The position numbers and the translations under genes were made by a program. Source: DSVZ01 sp964568145 (lineage in GTDB: Bacteria; Verrucomicrobiota; Verrucomicrobiia; Limisphaerales; J093). From it: 64,000 nucleotides of DNA. Of the stretch, positions 16,630 to 26,374 are shown in pieces. The notes under the pieces were generated by a model. That model was not told the origin of the DNA, searched no databases, and saw only the letters and a list, made by a program, of their open reading frames with translations. Positions within the stretch are counted from its first letter, which is position 1. Every line of letters begins with the position of its first letter. Location of the stretch: assembly GCA_964568145.1 (NCBI GenBank), contig CAZMOZ010000001.1, positions 1 through 64,000 of the forward strand, in the 5' to 3' direction.

Positions 16630-17661
16630 CTAGCTGATGTGGAAGACCGAGGTGCGGAGCCGTCGGCCGGCACGCTCGACCTTCCGCCAACTGCTGCGGT
16701 CGTTCAAGGTGACCCAGCGGCGTTCCTCCTTGCGGTAGTGCCAGTCCCGGTCCGACTGGTAGAAGATCATGATGCCGCGGCCTTCGATGATGTTGTAAAT
16801 CTGGCTGTCATGGTTGTTGAAGGTGTCGAAGTCGGTGACCGCGCGCTGGCCCATCTCCGAGTACGCCTCGTTGAGTTCGAGCAGCAGCTCGTTGAGTTCC
16901 GGGTCGAGCGGCCGCGCGTTCAGGCCCAGCCGCCGCGCCTCGCGCAGCGTGATGGGGTAGCTGTGCGACGGGTATTTCGAGTTCAGCGCCTCGCTGATGG
17001 CCGCCGCCTTGCGGGCGTCCCTGAGGTGGTAGGACAGGATTTCCATGCACAGCTTCACCGACAGCGAGCTGACACGGTGGACCGCGCCGATCACCAGCGG
17101 GTGGATGTACGGGAAGATGGCCTGGTAAGGGTTCACCGCGTCGCTGCGCACCTCCTGCTGCCAGAGCTTGATCACCCGCATCAACTCGTCCTGGCTCACG
17201 CTCACGCGCTCGTTGTCGCGGTCCAGCGGCGAAAGCTGGTGCGCCAGGGAGGTGTCCACCGCCGAGAGGTGCGCCAGCGGGCCCATGTGGATTTCGTCCG
17301 CGCCCAGCGCGAGCATCGTGGCGGCGGACTGGCACTCCAGGGGCACGACGGCGACCAGGCGCCGGGTGAACTGGCGGAGCAGGTTCACCAGCATCAACGA
17401 CGCCTGGCCCGAGCCGCCGTCGGACTTGATGAACAGCGTGATGGCCGGCTGGGGGCCCAGGCGTCGCAACACACCGTACACGCCCAGCACGTCGTTCTGG
17501 CAGACCGAGCCGTTGTTCGAGTTCCAGTAGGTCAGGAAACAGTGGCCCAGCCGGTCTTCCAGCCGCGCCAGCAATTTCTGCGTGCGGTGGAAAAGCACCG
17601 GCGGGCGTTTGAGGCGGATGCCCCGCCGGGGTGCGGTGGCGGCGTGATGGCTCGTAAGCAT
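16630..17661 (-). CDS. SDH-family Clp-fold serine protease
   Basis: 343 residues. ITLFIKSDGGSGQASLMLVN is the ClpP/crotonase-type nucleotide-rich loop, and LECQSAATMLALGADEIHMG carries the probable nucleophile Ser112, followed by HLSAVDTSLA. This is the pattern of serine-dehydrogenase-proteinase (SDH) and SppA-like proteins. No signal peptide or membrane span is visible, so it is likely cytosolic. The C-terminal 150 residues are mostly helical and end in a basic region. It sits 29 bp after lpxC/fabZ and 17 bp before lpxA, which suggests a link to lipid A synthesis. Substrate unknown. Confidence 0.82.
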   Translation of the reverse strand: MLTSHHAATAPRRGIRLKRPPVLFHRTQKLLARLEDRLGHCFLTYWNSNNGSVCQNDVLGVYGVLRRLGPQPAITLFIKSDGGSGQASLMLVNLLRQFTRRLVAVVPLECQSAATMLALGADEIHMGPLAHLSAVDTSLAHQLSPLDRDNERVSVSQDELMRVIKLWQQEVRSDAVNPYQAIFPYIHPLVIGAVHRVSSLSVKLCMEILSYHLRDARKAAAISEALNSKYPSHSYPITLREARRLGLNARPLDPELNELLLELNEAYSEMGQRAVTDFDTFNNHDSQIYNIIEGRGIMIFYQSDRDWHYRKEERRWVTLNDRSSWRKVERAGRRLRTSVFHIS

Positions 17662-17690
17662 GGCAGCGTGCGTTTGGAGAAATGGACGGG

Positions 17691-19046
17691 CTAGCGGTCC
17701 ACCAGCATGAAGGTCACCTCGGCCTCGCTCACCACGTCGCCGCCGACCGTGCAGACGCCGCGGGCCTTGCCGACCTTGCCGCGGGTCTTGGTGAGTTCGA
17801 TGTCAATGACCAGCGTGTCGCCGGGCCGGACCGGCTTGCGCCACTTCACCGATTCAGCGGACATGAAGTACGCCAGCTTCCCGGCGTTCTCCGCCTGGCG
17901 CATCATGAGGATGCCGGCGACCTGGGCGATTGCCTCCAGTTGCAGCACACCGGGCATGATCGGGTGGCCGGGGAAATGCCCCTGGAAAAACGGCTCGTTG
18001 GCGGAGACGTTCTTCACGGCGGAAATCTGGTTGCCGGCAATGCGGGTTACGCGGTCCACCATCAAAAACGGGTACCGGTGCGGCAGGACCCGCAGCACCT
18101 GGTCAATGTCCAGATCGGCGCCGTCCACCACCAGGGTTTCGCCCGGCGCGGCGCCGGGCTCGCTGGCGCGCGGTGGCATGGGCGGGGGGCCGAAGGTCTC
18201 GAGCGCGCGCACGGCGCGGCGATGCTGCGCGGCGATCTGCCGGCCCAGTTCGACGTTGGCGGCGTGGCTGGGCAACATCGCCACCACGTGCCCCACCAGC
18301 GGCTGGCCGAGCAGGGTCAGGTCGCCCAGGATGTCCAGCATCTTGTGCCGCACGAATTCATCCGGGAAGCGCAGCGGTTCGGTGGTGAGCACCGCGTCTT
18401 CGCGGATCACCACCGCGTTTTCCAGGCTGCCGCCCTTGATGAGGCCGTTTTTGATCAGGTACTCGATCTCCTCGAAGAAGCAGAACGTCCGCGCCAGCGC
18501 GAGTTCCCGGCGCCAGGTTTCCGGCGTCACCTCCAGGCTTTGAAACTGGGTGAACCGGCCGGCGCGGTCCGCGCTGGTGCAGGTGATCTTCAGCCGGTCG
18601 TGGGGGAAGACGCTCATCAAGGACTCGCCCACCTGGAACTGGATGGGCTCGAGCACGCTCAGCACTTCGCGCGGCTCGCCTTGCGGCACCAGCCCCGCCT
18701 GGTCAATCAGCCGGGAGAACTCGCGCGCGCTGCCGTCCGCGATGGGCGGCTCGTTGGCGTCGAGTTCGATCACCGCGTTGTCCACGCCGCAGCCGGCCAG
18801 CGCGGCCAGCACGTGCTCGACGGTTTGCACCTTCACCGAGCCGCTGGCCAGGGTGGTCGAACGGGTGGTGTCCTCCACCTGCTCCAGCCGGGCGGGGATT
18901 TCGGGCTGGCCTTCCAGGTCCACGCGACGGAAGCGCAGGCCGGCGCCCGGCGCCGCGGGGACGAACGTCAGGTTCACCCGGTTGCCGCTGTGCAGGCCGC
19001 TGCCGGCGAAGCCGACGGCCTCGCGGAGGGTTTGTTGTTGAACCAC
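17691..19046 (-). CDS. lpxC: Bifunctional LpxC deacetylase / FabZ dehydratase
   Basis: 451 residues with two enzymes in one chain. Residues 1 to about 280 are LpxC: GSGLHSGNRVNLTFVPA, the zinc motif VEHVLAALAGCG, DGSAREFSRLI, FVRHKMLDILGDL and the late His in GHVVAMLPSHAAN. Residues about 310-451 are FabZ: LPHRYPFLMVDRV, EPFFQGHFPGHPIMPGV (catalytic His), LEAIAQVAG (catalytic Glu). LpxC commits UDP-acyl-GlcNAc to lipid A; FabZ dehydrates 3-hydroxyacyl-ACP, competing for the same acyl pool. The fusion is known from Bacteroidota and PVC bacteria. It is the first gene of the lpx operon. Confidence 0.96.
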   Translation of the reverse strand: MVQQQTLREAVGFAGSGLHSGNRVNLTFVPAAPGAGLRFRRVDLEGQPEIPARLEQVEDTTRSTTLASGSVKVQTVEHVLAALAGCGVDNAVIELDANEPPIADGSAREFSRLIDQAGLVPQGEPREVLSVLEPIQFQVGESLMSVFPHDRLKITCTSADRAGRFTQFQSLEVTPETWRRELALARTFCFFEEIEYLIKNGLIKGGSLENAVVIREDAVLTTEPLRFPDEFVRHKMLDILGDLTLLGQPLVGHVVAMLPSHAANVELGRQIAAQHRRAVRALETFGPPPMPPRASEPGAAPGETLVVDGADLDIDQVLRVLPHRYPFLMVDRVTRIAGNQISAVKNVSANEPFFQGHFPGHPIMPGVLQLEAIAQVAGILMMRQAENAGKLAYFMSAESVKWRKPVRPGDTLVIDIELTKTRGKVGKARGVCTVGGDVVSEAEVTFMLVDR

Positions 19047-19142
19047 AAGCGCGGATTAAACGGGCGCTTCCGGGCCTTGGCAAGCGTCGGCCAAGCCAGC
19101 AACCCAAACTCGGAAATTGGGAAGGCAATGAGGGGGAAACGA

Positions 19143-19296
19143 AACCCGAAGTCCGAAATCCGAAGTGCGCAGTGTTCAGTGTTCAGTCTTCAGGCCAAGA
19201 GCTAGGAAATAGAGACCAAGAACCAAGTACAAAGCACCAAGCAGCAAATGCCAAACACCCTTGCGGGGGATACGCTTCACAGGTCTTCGGATTTCG
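19143..19296. repeat. Low-complexity inverted-repeat unit (CCGAAATCCGAAG type)
   Basis: CCCGAAGTCCGAAATCCGAAG near 19145-19165 is mirrored by CTTCGGATTTCGGATTTC near 19276-19296. Between them are short tandem words (AGTGTTCAGTGTTCAG, and ACCAAGAACCAAGTACAAAG). It fills the middle of the 353-bp gap 19047-19399. No gene or regulator site is evident. Confidence 0.6.
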
Positions 19297-19399
19297 GATT
19301 TCAACACCGCCTTCCCAACCCGTGTCATGATGCCGTCCGCCGCCGCAGTCGGAACCGGATTGACCGCCGCCCGCGGGCGCGCACACCATCCCGCCCGTC

Positions 19400-20947
19400 A
19401 TGAAGCCCATCCAGTTCCCCCGCGCACCGTGGCTGGCGGCCGGCCTGTGCTGCCTGGCACTCACGGCCTTCGCCGAAACCCGCACCCTGTCCCGCGCCGC
19501 CTTGCTCGACAAGATTCGCGGCGGCTGGGCGGGCCAGATGATCGGCGTGGCCTACGGCGCGCCCACCGAGTTCAAGTCCAACGCCAAAATCGGCGAGTGG
19601 GACCTGACTTGGAAGCCCGGCATGCTCGAAAACACCATCCACCAGGATGACCTCTACGTGGAGATGACCTTCGCCAAGGTCATGGACGACTTTGGCCTGG
19701 ACGCCACCACGCAGCAGTTCGGCGAGGCGTTCAAGGTCTCCAAGTATCATCTCTGGCACGCGAACGCCGGCGCCCGCCGGGCGTTGAACCAGGGCGTCTC
19801 CGCGCCGTGGTCCGGGCACCCCAAGTACAACTTCCACGCCAACGACATTGATTTCCAGATCGAGGCCGACTTCATCGGCCTGATGTGCCCCGGCCTGCCC
19901 CGCGAGTCCAACAAATACTGTGACCGCGTCGGCCGGGTCATGAACTACGGCGACGGCCTCTACGGCGGCATGTTCGTGTGCGGCATGTACGCCGTCGCCT
20001 ACTTCGAAACCGACCCGCGCCGGGTCGTCGAGGCCGGGCTCCGGTGCATCCCCGCCCGGAGTGAGTACGGCCGGCTCATCGCCGATCTGCTGCGCTGGCA
20101 GGAGCAGCGCCCGGACGACTGGCGCAAGGTCTGGCAACTCATCGAGGACAAGTGGAACCGGGACGACCCCTGCCCGGACGGCTTCCAGCGGGACTTCAAC
20201 ATTGATGCCAAGCTCAACGGCGCCTACATCGCCATGGGCCTGCTTCACGGCGGCGGCGACTTCGAGCGGACGATGGAGATCAGCACCCGCTGCGGTCAGG
20301 ACTCGGATTGCAATCCCTCGAGCGCCGCCGGGGTGCTCGGCGTCATGCTGGGCTACGACCGGATTCCGGCGAAGTTCAAGGCCGAGATGCCGGCGCTGGA
20401 GAACCGGAAATTCGATTTCACCGACTACTCGTTCAACGACATCGTGAAGTCCACCGAGACGCGGGCGCTGAAAATCATTCGCATGACCGGCGGCCAGGTC
20501 AACGACACCGAGGTCACAATCAAGACCCAGAAACCGAGGGCGCCGAAGCTTGAGCAGTGGTCGCCGGGCATCCCGGATCGCCGCATCGGCGCGGGCGACG
20601 CGGCGTGGACCTGGCGCGGCGCGTGGAAGGAGGAACGCGGCGCGAAGCTCAGCGAGGCCGCCGGCAGCGAGGCGGTGCTCAAGTTCGACGGCATGGCGGT
20701 GGCGGTGATCGGCACGCTCAACCAGGCGGGCGGGCGCGCGGACGTTTACCTTGATGGTGTCAAGCATTCGGTGCCGCTGGACGCCTACATCGTGCCCAAC
20801 ACGCACGACAACGTGCTCTGGCAGGCCTACGGCTTGAAACCCGGCCCGCACACGCTGCGCATTGTGACCACTGGCACTGCGGATGTGCGGTCGCAGGGCA
20901 GGGAGGTGGCCATCCGCGAGGCCTGCATCTACCGCGCGGCCAAATGA
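19400..20947 (+). CDS. Secreted ADP-ribosylglycohydrolase-fold enzyme
   Basis: 515 residues with a Sec signal peptide (cleavage near AETRT). Residues about 30-360 are the all-helical ARH fold: KIRGGWAGQMIGVAYGAP, HQDDLYVEMTF (place of the TDDT metal site), ARRALNQG, and GQDSDCNPSSAAGVLGVMLG (second metal site). The last 150 residues look like a beta-sandwich accessory or carbohydrate-binding domain. ARH enzymes cleave ADP-ribose or related N- or O-ribosides; secreted PVC versions are uncharacterised. It heads a same-strand cluster with a ribose-type importer and ribokinase, suggesting it releases a ribosyl sugar outside the cytoplasm. That role is inferred. Confidence 0.85.
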   Translation: MKPIQFPRAPWLAAGLCCLALTAFAETRTLSRAALLDKIRGGWAGQMIGVAYGAPTEFKSNAKIGEWDLTWKPGMLENTIHQDDLYVEMTFAKVMDDFGLDATTQQFGEAFKVSKYHLWHANAGARRALNQGVSAPWSGHPKYNFHANDIDFQIEADFIGLMCPGLPRESNKYCDRVGRVMNYGDGLYGGMFVCGMYAVAYFETDPRRVVEAGLRCIPARSEYGRLIADLLRWQEQRPDDWRKVWQLIEDKWNRDDPCPDGFQRDFNIDAKLNGAYIAMGLLHGGGDFERTMEISTRCGQDSDCNPSSAAGVLGVMLGYDRIPAKFKAEMPALENRKFDFTDYSFNDIVKSTETRALKIIRMTGGQVNDTEVTIKTQKPRAPKLEQWSPGIPDRRIGAGDAAWTWRGAWKEERGAKLSEAAGSEAVLKFDGMAVAVIGTLNQAGGRADVYLDGVKHSVPLDAYIVPNTHDNVLWQAYGLKPGPHTLRIVTTGTADVRSQGREVAIREACIYRAAK

Positions 20948-21117
20948 CGCCGACCCGTTGTCTTGCAGCGCAGCCGTCCCCGGCCACCGGCTCGCGCCGC
21001 GTGCGGTCCGGGCGGGGCGCCTGCGCCACGCGATGCGACGCTTCGAGGCCACACCCCCCGGGGCTCGACGCGCCCCGACTGAGCATTGAACCGAACCAAC
21101 ACCGATTCGACAAAGCG

Positions 21118-22116
<999 letters not shown>

Positions 22117-22126
22117 CGTCTGCATG

Positions 22127-22310
22127 TGTGCGGAAGTCCGAAGCGCGAAGGTCGAAGATCGGAACCGCATTGCAGCATGGGCGGGCGGAACGGCCCGGCC
22201 CGGCACGTCGCGTGCCGCTGGGATGACAACCTCGCATTGTTCGAGGTCTTTCCGCGCCACGACTCCGGGCGCGCGGCCGGCTTCCGAGTTCGGATTTCGG
22301 ACTTCGCACT
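22127..22310. repeat. Inverted-repeat unit (CGAAGTCCGAA type) between rbsB and rbsA
   Basis: GTCCGAAGCGCGAAGGTCGAAG near 22136-22157 is mirrored imperfectly by TTCGGATTTCGGACTTCGC near 22289-22307. It is built from the same words as 19143-19296. It spans nearly all of the gap between rbsB and rbsA, and ends just before the rbsA GTG. Confidence 0.5.
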
Positions 22311-22321
22311 TAAAATCGTGA

Positions 22322-23872
22322 GTGGCTGACTTCTTGACCCTGCTTCTTCAAATCGCCGGCCTCTCCAAATCCTACGGCCCGGTCCGCGTCCTGACCGACG
22401 TGGATTTCGACCTGCGCCGCGGCGAGGTTCACGCGCTGGTCGGCGAAAACGGCGCCGGCAAGAGCACGCTCTCCCGCATCATCGCCGGCCTGACCCCCGC
22501 TGACGCCGGCTCGCTCACCCTGGCGGGGCGGCCTTTCCAGCCACGCGACCGTCGCGACGCCGAGCACCACGGCGTCCGCATGGTGATGCAGGAGCTGAAC
22601 CTCGTCGGCAACCTTACCGTCGCCGAGAGCCTGTTCATTGACCGCCTGCCGCATCGCTGGGGCTGGATTGACCGGGCGCAACTACACCGCCAGGCCCGCG
22701 CCGCCCTCGAACGCGTCGGCCTGGCCGGCCTCGACCCCGCGCGGCTGATCCGTACCCTGGGCGTCGGCCAGCAGCAGATGGTGGAAATCGCCGCCGGCCT
22801 GGCCCGTCGCTGCGACGTGCTCATCCTGGACGAGCCGACCGCTGCCCTGACCACAACCGAGACCGAGCAACTCTTCGCCCAGATCGCCGTGCTCAAGGCC
22901 ACCGGCACCGGCGTCACCTACATCTCGCATCGCCTGGAGGAAATCCGCCGCATCGCTGACCGCGTCAGCGTGCTGCGCGACGGCCGCCTGGTTGCCACCC
23001 GGCCTGTGGCGGACGTGTCGCTTGACGAAATCGTACGGCTCATGGTGGGGCGTGAAGTCGGCCAGATGACGGCGCGCGCCCCGCGCCCGCCCGGACCGGC
23101 GGTGCTTGAAGTTCGCGGCCTGCGCCGCGAACCGGCGGTGAAGGACGTGAGTTTCGAAGCGCGGCGCGGCGAAATCCTGGGCTTCGCCGGCTTGATGGGC
23201 TCGGGCCGCACGGAAACCATGCGGGCGATCTTCGGCGCGGACCGGCCGGACGCCGGGAAAATCCAGCTGGGCGGCGCGACCCGGCCGGCACGGATTCGGT
23301 CCCCGCGCGACGCCGTCCGCCAGGGCCTCGCCTTGCTGACCGAGAACCGCAAAGAGCAGGGTCTGCTGCTGCCGTTGCCGGTGCGGGCAAACGTGACGTT
23401 GCCGTCGCTGCCCCGCTTCGCCGCGACGGCGGGCTGGCTGCGCCGGAGCGCGGAAGCAGAGGAAAGCACGCGCTGGATCGGCACGCTGGGCATCCGGTGC
23501 CGCGACGCCGAGCAACGCGTGGCCGACCTCAGCGGCGGCAACCAGCAGAAAGTCGTCATCGCCAAATGGCTGCTGCGCGACTGCGACGTGCTGATCTTCG
23601 ACGAACCCACACGCGGGATTGATGTCGGCGCGCGGTTCGAGATTTACCAGTTGCTCGAAGGTCTGGCCGCCCAAGGCAAGGCCATCATCGTCGTGTCCTC
23701 CGACCTGCCGGAACTGATGGCGCTGTGCGACCGCATCGCCGTCATGTCCGCAGGGCGGCTCGCCGCGACGTTCCGCCGGGGCGAATGGACCGAAGGCAAA
23801 ATCATGACCGCCGCGCTGAGCGGGTATCTCCGGAGTGAGCGGCAGGTGGCGACCACGAGCACACACGAATAG
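22322..23872 (+). CDS. rbsA: Ribose-type ABC transporter, duplicated ATPase
   Basis: 516 residues with two ABC domains: first Walker A GENGAGKST, signature GVGQQQMVEIA and Walker B LILDEPTAALT; second domain with GLMGSGRTET in place of a full Walker A, LSGGNQQKVVIAKWL and LIFDEPTRGIDVGA. This is the RbsA/MglA/XylG arrangement that energises CUT2 importers. A GTG at 22322 is used; a TTG at 22334 is an alternative. The last residues (TTSTHE) are encoded by a dispersed CACGAAT repeat, so the C-terminus may have been changed by repeat insertion. Confidence 0.93.
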   Translation: MADFLTLLLQIAGLSKSYGPVRVLTDVDFDLRRGEVHALVGENGAGKSTLSRIIAGLTPADAGSLTLAGRPFQPRDRRDAEHHGVRMVMQELNLVGNLTVAESLFIDRLPHRWGWIDRAQLHRQARAALERVGLAGLDPARLIRTLGVGQQQMVEIAAGLARRCDVLILDEPTAALTTTETEQLFAQIAVLKATGTGVTYISHRLEEIRRIADRVSVLRDGRLVATRPVADVSLDEIVRLMVGREVGQMTARAPRPPGPAVLEVRGLRREPAVKDVSFEARRGEILGFAGLMGSGRTETMRAIFGADRPDAGKIQLGGATRPARIRSPRDAVRQGLALLTENRKEQGLLLPLPVRANVTLPSLPRFAATAGWLRRSAEAEESTRWIGTLGIRCRDAEQRVADLSGGNQQKVVIAKWLLRDCDVLIFDEPTRGIDVGARFEIYQLLEGLAAQGKAIIVVSSDLPELMALCDRIAVMSAGRLAATFRRGEWTEGKIMTAALSGYLRSERQVATTSTHE

Positions 23873-24003
23873 ACACCCATGAGGACAGGAGCGGCAGCAC
23901 ATTCGAGCCTTCCCGAAAACGTCCGCTGTTCGTTGACCGGGCTTGGACAAGCCGCAATCCCGCGGCCGTGGTCGAATTCGTGTCCATTGGTGTCCATTCG
24001 CGG
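23851..24003. repeat. CACGAAT-type inverted-repeat unit, overlapping the rbsA 3' end
   Basis: ACCACGAGCACACACGAATAG at 23852-23872 is mirrored imperfectly by GAATTCGTGTCCATTGGTG and TCCATTCGCGG at 23973-24003. A related unit lies at 36521-36684. It covers the rbsA stop codon and the rbsA-rbsC gap. Confidence 0.6.
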
Positions 24004-24024
24004 TTCCTCAATCGCTTCAAGACG

Positions 24025-24993
24025 ATGAGTCCCAGCCTCCCCAAGCCAGCCTCTTGGCGCGCGCTTGCCGCAGATTACCTGGGCCTGCTGGCCGCGCTGG
24101 CGGCGTTGATCCTCGTCTTCAGCCTCAGCACGCAGCATTTCTTCAGCCGCACCACCTTCCTCACCATCGCGAACCAGATTCCCGCCGCGCTGCTGATCGC
24201 CACGGCCATGACCTACGTGCTGGTGATCGCCGAAATTGACCTGTCGGTCGGCTCGGTGCTGGGCCTGTGCAGTTGCGTGCTGGGCGTGGCGCTCACGCAA
24301 TGGCGCTGGCCGCTGCCGCTGGCGTTGCTGGCCGCGGCGTTCGCGGGCCTGGCGTGCGGGGCGTTCAACGGCGCGGTGTCGCTCCGCTGGCGGCTGCCGT
24401 CGTTCATCGTCACGCTGGGCATGCTGGAAATGGCCCGCGGCGGCGCGCACGCCGTCACGCGCTCGCAGACCCAGTACATCGGCGCGGCCATCGGCGGCAT
24501 CGCCGAAACCCATCTGCTCGGGCTCTCGCTGCCCTTTGTGCTCGCGCTGGCCGTGGTGATCCTCGCGCAACTCGTGCTCACGCGGACGGTCTTCGGCCGC
24601 TACCTCGTGGCCATCGGCACAAACGAGGAGGCGGTGCGGCTCAGCGGCATTGACCCGCGGCCCATCAAGCTCGCGGTGTTCCTGCTGGCCGGCCTGCTGG
24701 TGGCGCTGGCGGCGATGATTGACACCTCGCGGTTCCAGGCGGCGAACCCGAACGCAGGAACCGGCTTCGAGCTCCAGGCCATCGCGGCGGCGGTGATCGG
24801 CGGCACCAGCCTCATGGGCGGGCGCGGCTCGGTCGTCAGCACCTTCTTCGGCGTGCTGATCATCGCCGTGCTCAACTCCGGCCTGGCCGCCGTCGGCGCC
24901 AAGGACGAACTCAAGCGGCTGGTGACCGGCGCAGTCATCGTGGCCGCGGTGATTCTCGACCAGTACCGGCATCGCCTGGCCCGCAAGGCGTGA
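24025..24993 (+). CDS. rbsC: Ribose-type ABC transporter permease
   Basis: 322 residues from the ATG at 24025; a GTG at 23968 would add residues that come from the repeat unit and is less likely. Eight to ten hydrophobic spans and the CUT2 permease motifs are seen: IAEIDLSVGSVLGL, LRWRLPSFIVTLGMLEMARG, GTNEEAVRLSGID (contact with the ATPase) and IAAAVIGGTSLMGG. It forms the inner-membrane channel with RbsA and RbsB. One permease gene is present, as expected for a homodimer. Confidence 0.93.
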   Translation: MSPSLPKPASWRALAADYLGLLAALAALILVFSLSTQHFFSRTTFLTIANQIPAALLIATAMTYVLVIAEIDLSVGSVLGLCSCVLGVALTQWRWPLPLALLAAAFAGLACGAFNGAVSLRWRLPSFIVTLGMLEMARGGAHAVTRSQTQYIGAAIGGIAETHLLGLSLPFVLALAVVILAQLVLTRTVFGRYLVAIGTNEEAVRLSGIDPRPIKLAVFLLAGLLVALAAMIDTSRFQAANPNAGTGFELQAIAAAVIGGTSLMGGRGSVVSTFFGVLIIAVLNSGLAAVGAKDELKRLVTGAVIVAAVILDQYRHRLARKA

Positions 24994-25058
24994 GGCCCAA
25001 GGGCGCTTCGGCACAGTGCAGTGGAACGGTGAAAATGGTTGAAAGCTGAAAGGCGCGG

Positions 25059-25424
25059 ATGAACACAAAAAACAAAACTCTGGTGTTGCCCATCGCGATC
25101 ATCGTGGTGGGCACGGGCTGGCTGCTGACCTCGCTCGGCGTCATGCCGCAGATTGACTGGATCTGGACCCTGGCCCTGGCGGCAATCGGGGTGCTGGCCT
25201 TTGTGGCGTGGGGCGTGGACCGGTTCACGGTGGTCTTCGGACCGTTCTTTCTGGTGGCCAGCGTGCTCTCGGTCTTCCGCCAGACCGGCCAGCTCGAGCT
25301 CAAGACCGAGGTGCCGCTGCTGATGATTGTCTTCGGCGCGCTTCAGTTGTTCGCGAACGTCAAGCGGTTCCCGCCGCCGTCTTGGCTGGCCGAGCGGCCC
25401 GACGAGGCGAAGCGAAATTCGTAG
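25059..25424 (+). CDS. Small membrane protein with four hydrophobic spans
   Basis: 121 residues: spans at about 8-28 (VLPIAIIVVGTGWLLTSLG), 34-50, 55-70 and 84-97, and a short polar C-terminus. The spacing resembles the LiaF/DUF5668-type membrane domain, but this is a weak resemblance. It sits between rbsC and the ribokinase gene on the same strand (65 bp and 20 bp gaps), so it is probably in that operon. Its job is unknown. Confidence 0.7.
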   Translation: MNTKNKTLVLPIAIIVVGTGWLLTSLGVMPQIDWIWTLALAAIGVLAFVAWGVDRFTVVFGPFFLVASVLSVFRQTGQLELKTEVPLLMIVFGALQLFANVKRFPPPSWLAERPDEAKRNS

Positions 25425-25444
25425 CAGGTCAGCCACCTTGCGCC

Positions 25445-26374
25445 ATGCAATGTCCCGGCATCGTCGTCGTCGGCAGCTCGAACACGGACATGATCATCCG
25501 GCTCGACCGCCTGCCGCGGCCGGGCGAGACGCTCCTCGGCGGCGGGTTCAGCATGGCCGCCGGCGGCAAGGGCGCCAACCAGGCCGTCGCCGCGGCCCGC
25601 GCGGGCGGCCGGGTTACCTTCGTCGCCCGTGTGGGGCGCGACGTGTTCGGCGAGCAGGCCGTCGCCGGTTTCCAGCGCGACGGCATGGGCACGGACTTCG
25701 TTTTTCGCGACCGGGCCGCGCCCTCGGGCGTGGCGCTGATCTTCGTGGCGAAGGACGGCGAGAACTGCATCGCCGTGGCTGGCGGCGCGAACGCCCGGCT
25801 TTCACCCGCGGACGTGCGAAATGCCCGCGCCGCGATCGCGCTGGCCAGTTCGGTGGTGCTGCAGCTCGAGACACCCCTCGAAACCGTGCGGACCGCGGCC
25901 GAAATCGCCAGCCGCGCCGGCGTGCGGGTGATTCTGAATCCGGCCCCGGCCCGGCCGTTGCCCGACGCGTTGCTCCGCCTGGTCTCGATTCTCACGCCCA
26001 ACGAAACCGAGGCGGAACTGCTCACCGGCGTGCGCGTGACGGACGCGGCCTCCGCGGCGAAGGCTGCCAGCCGCCTGCTCGGCCGGGGCGTCAGGGCGGT
26101 GATTCTCACGCTCGGCTCGCGCGGCGCGTTCGTGGCGGGTGCGGAGGCGCGCCGGCTTGTGCCGGGCTTCAAGGTGAAGGCCGTGGACACCACGGCTGCC
26201 GGCGACGTGTTCAACGGCGCGCTGGCTGTGGCCCTGGGCGAAGGCCGGCCGTTGCTCGAGGCGGTGCGTTTTGCCAACGCCGCCGCGGCGATTTCCGTGA
26301 CCCGGCCCGGCGCCCAGCCGTCCGCGCCACGCCGGCCGGAAGTCGAGCGGCTGCTCCGGCGCGGGCGGAAGTAG
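25445..26374 (+). CDS. rbsK: Ribokinase
   Basis: 309 residues from the ATG at 25445. PfkB family motif 1 is GGKGANQAVAAARAGG and motif 2 is VDTTAAGDVFNGALAVALGE, with the anion-hole/catalytic Asp in TAAGD. The N-terminus VVGSSNTDMIIRLDRLPRPG and ILTPNETEAELLTGV are typical of ribokinase rather than fructokinase. It phosphorylates imported D-ribose to ribose-5-phosphate in the cytosol. It closes the import cluster. Confidence 0.92.
   Translation: MQCPGIVVVGSSNTDMIIRLDRLPRPGETLLGGGFSMAAGGKGANQAVAAARAGGRVTFVARVGRDVFGEQAVAGFQRDGMGTDFVFRDRAAPSGVALIFVAKDGENCIAVAGGANARLSPADVRNARAAIALASSVVLQLETPLETVRTAAEIASRAGVRVILNPAPARPLPDALLRLVSILTPNETEAELLTGVRVTDAASAAKAASRLLGRGVRAVILTLGSRGAFVAGAEARRLVPGFKVKAVDTTAAGDVFNGALAVALGEGRPLLEAVRFANAAAAISVTRPGAQPSAPRRPEVERLLRRGRK

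Noticed and set aside
22682..23950. Long antisense frame opposite rbsA
   Set aside because: Same reason: mirror of a conserved ABC ATPase, composition-driven, no motifs.
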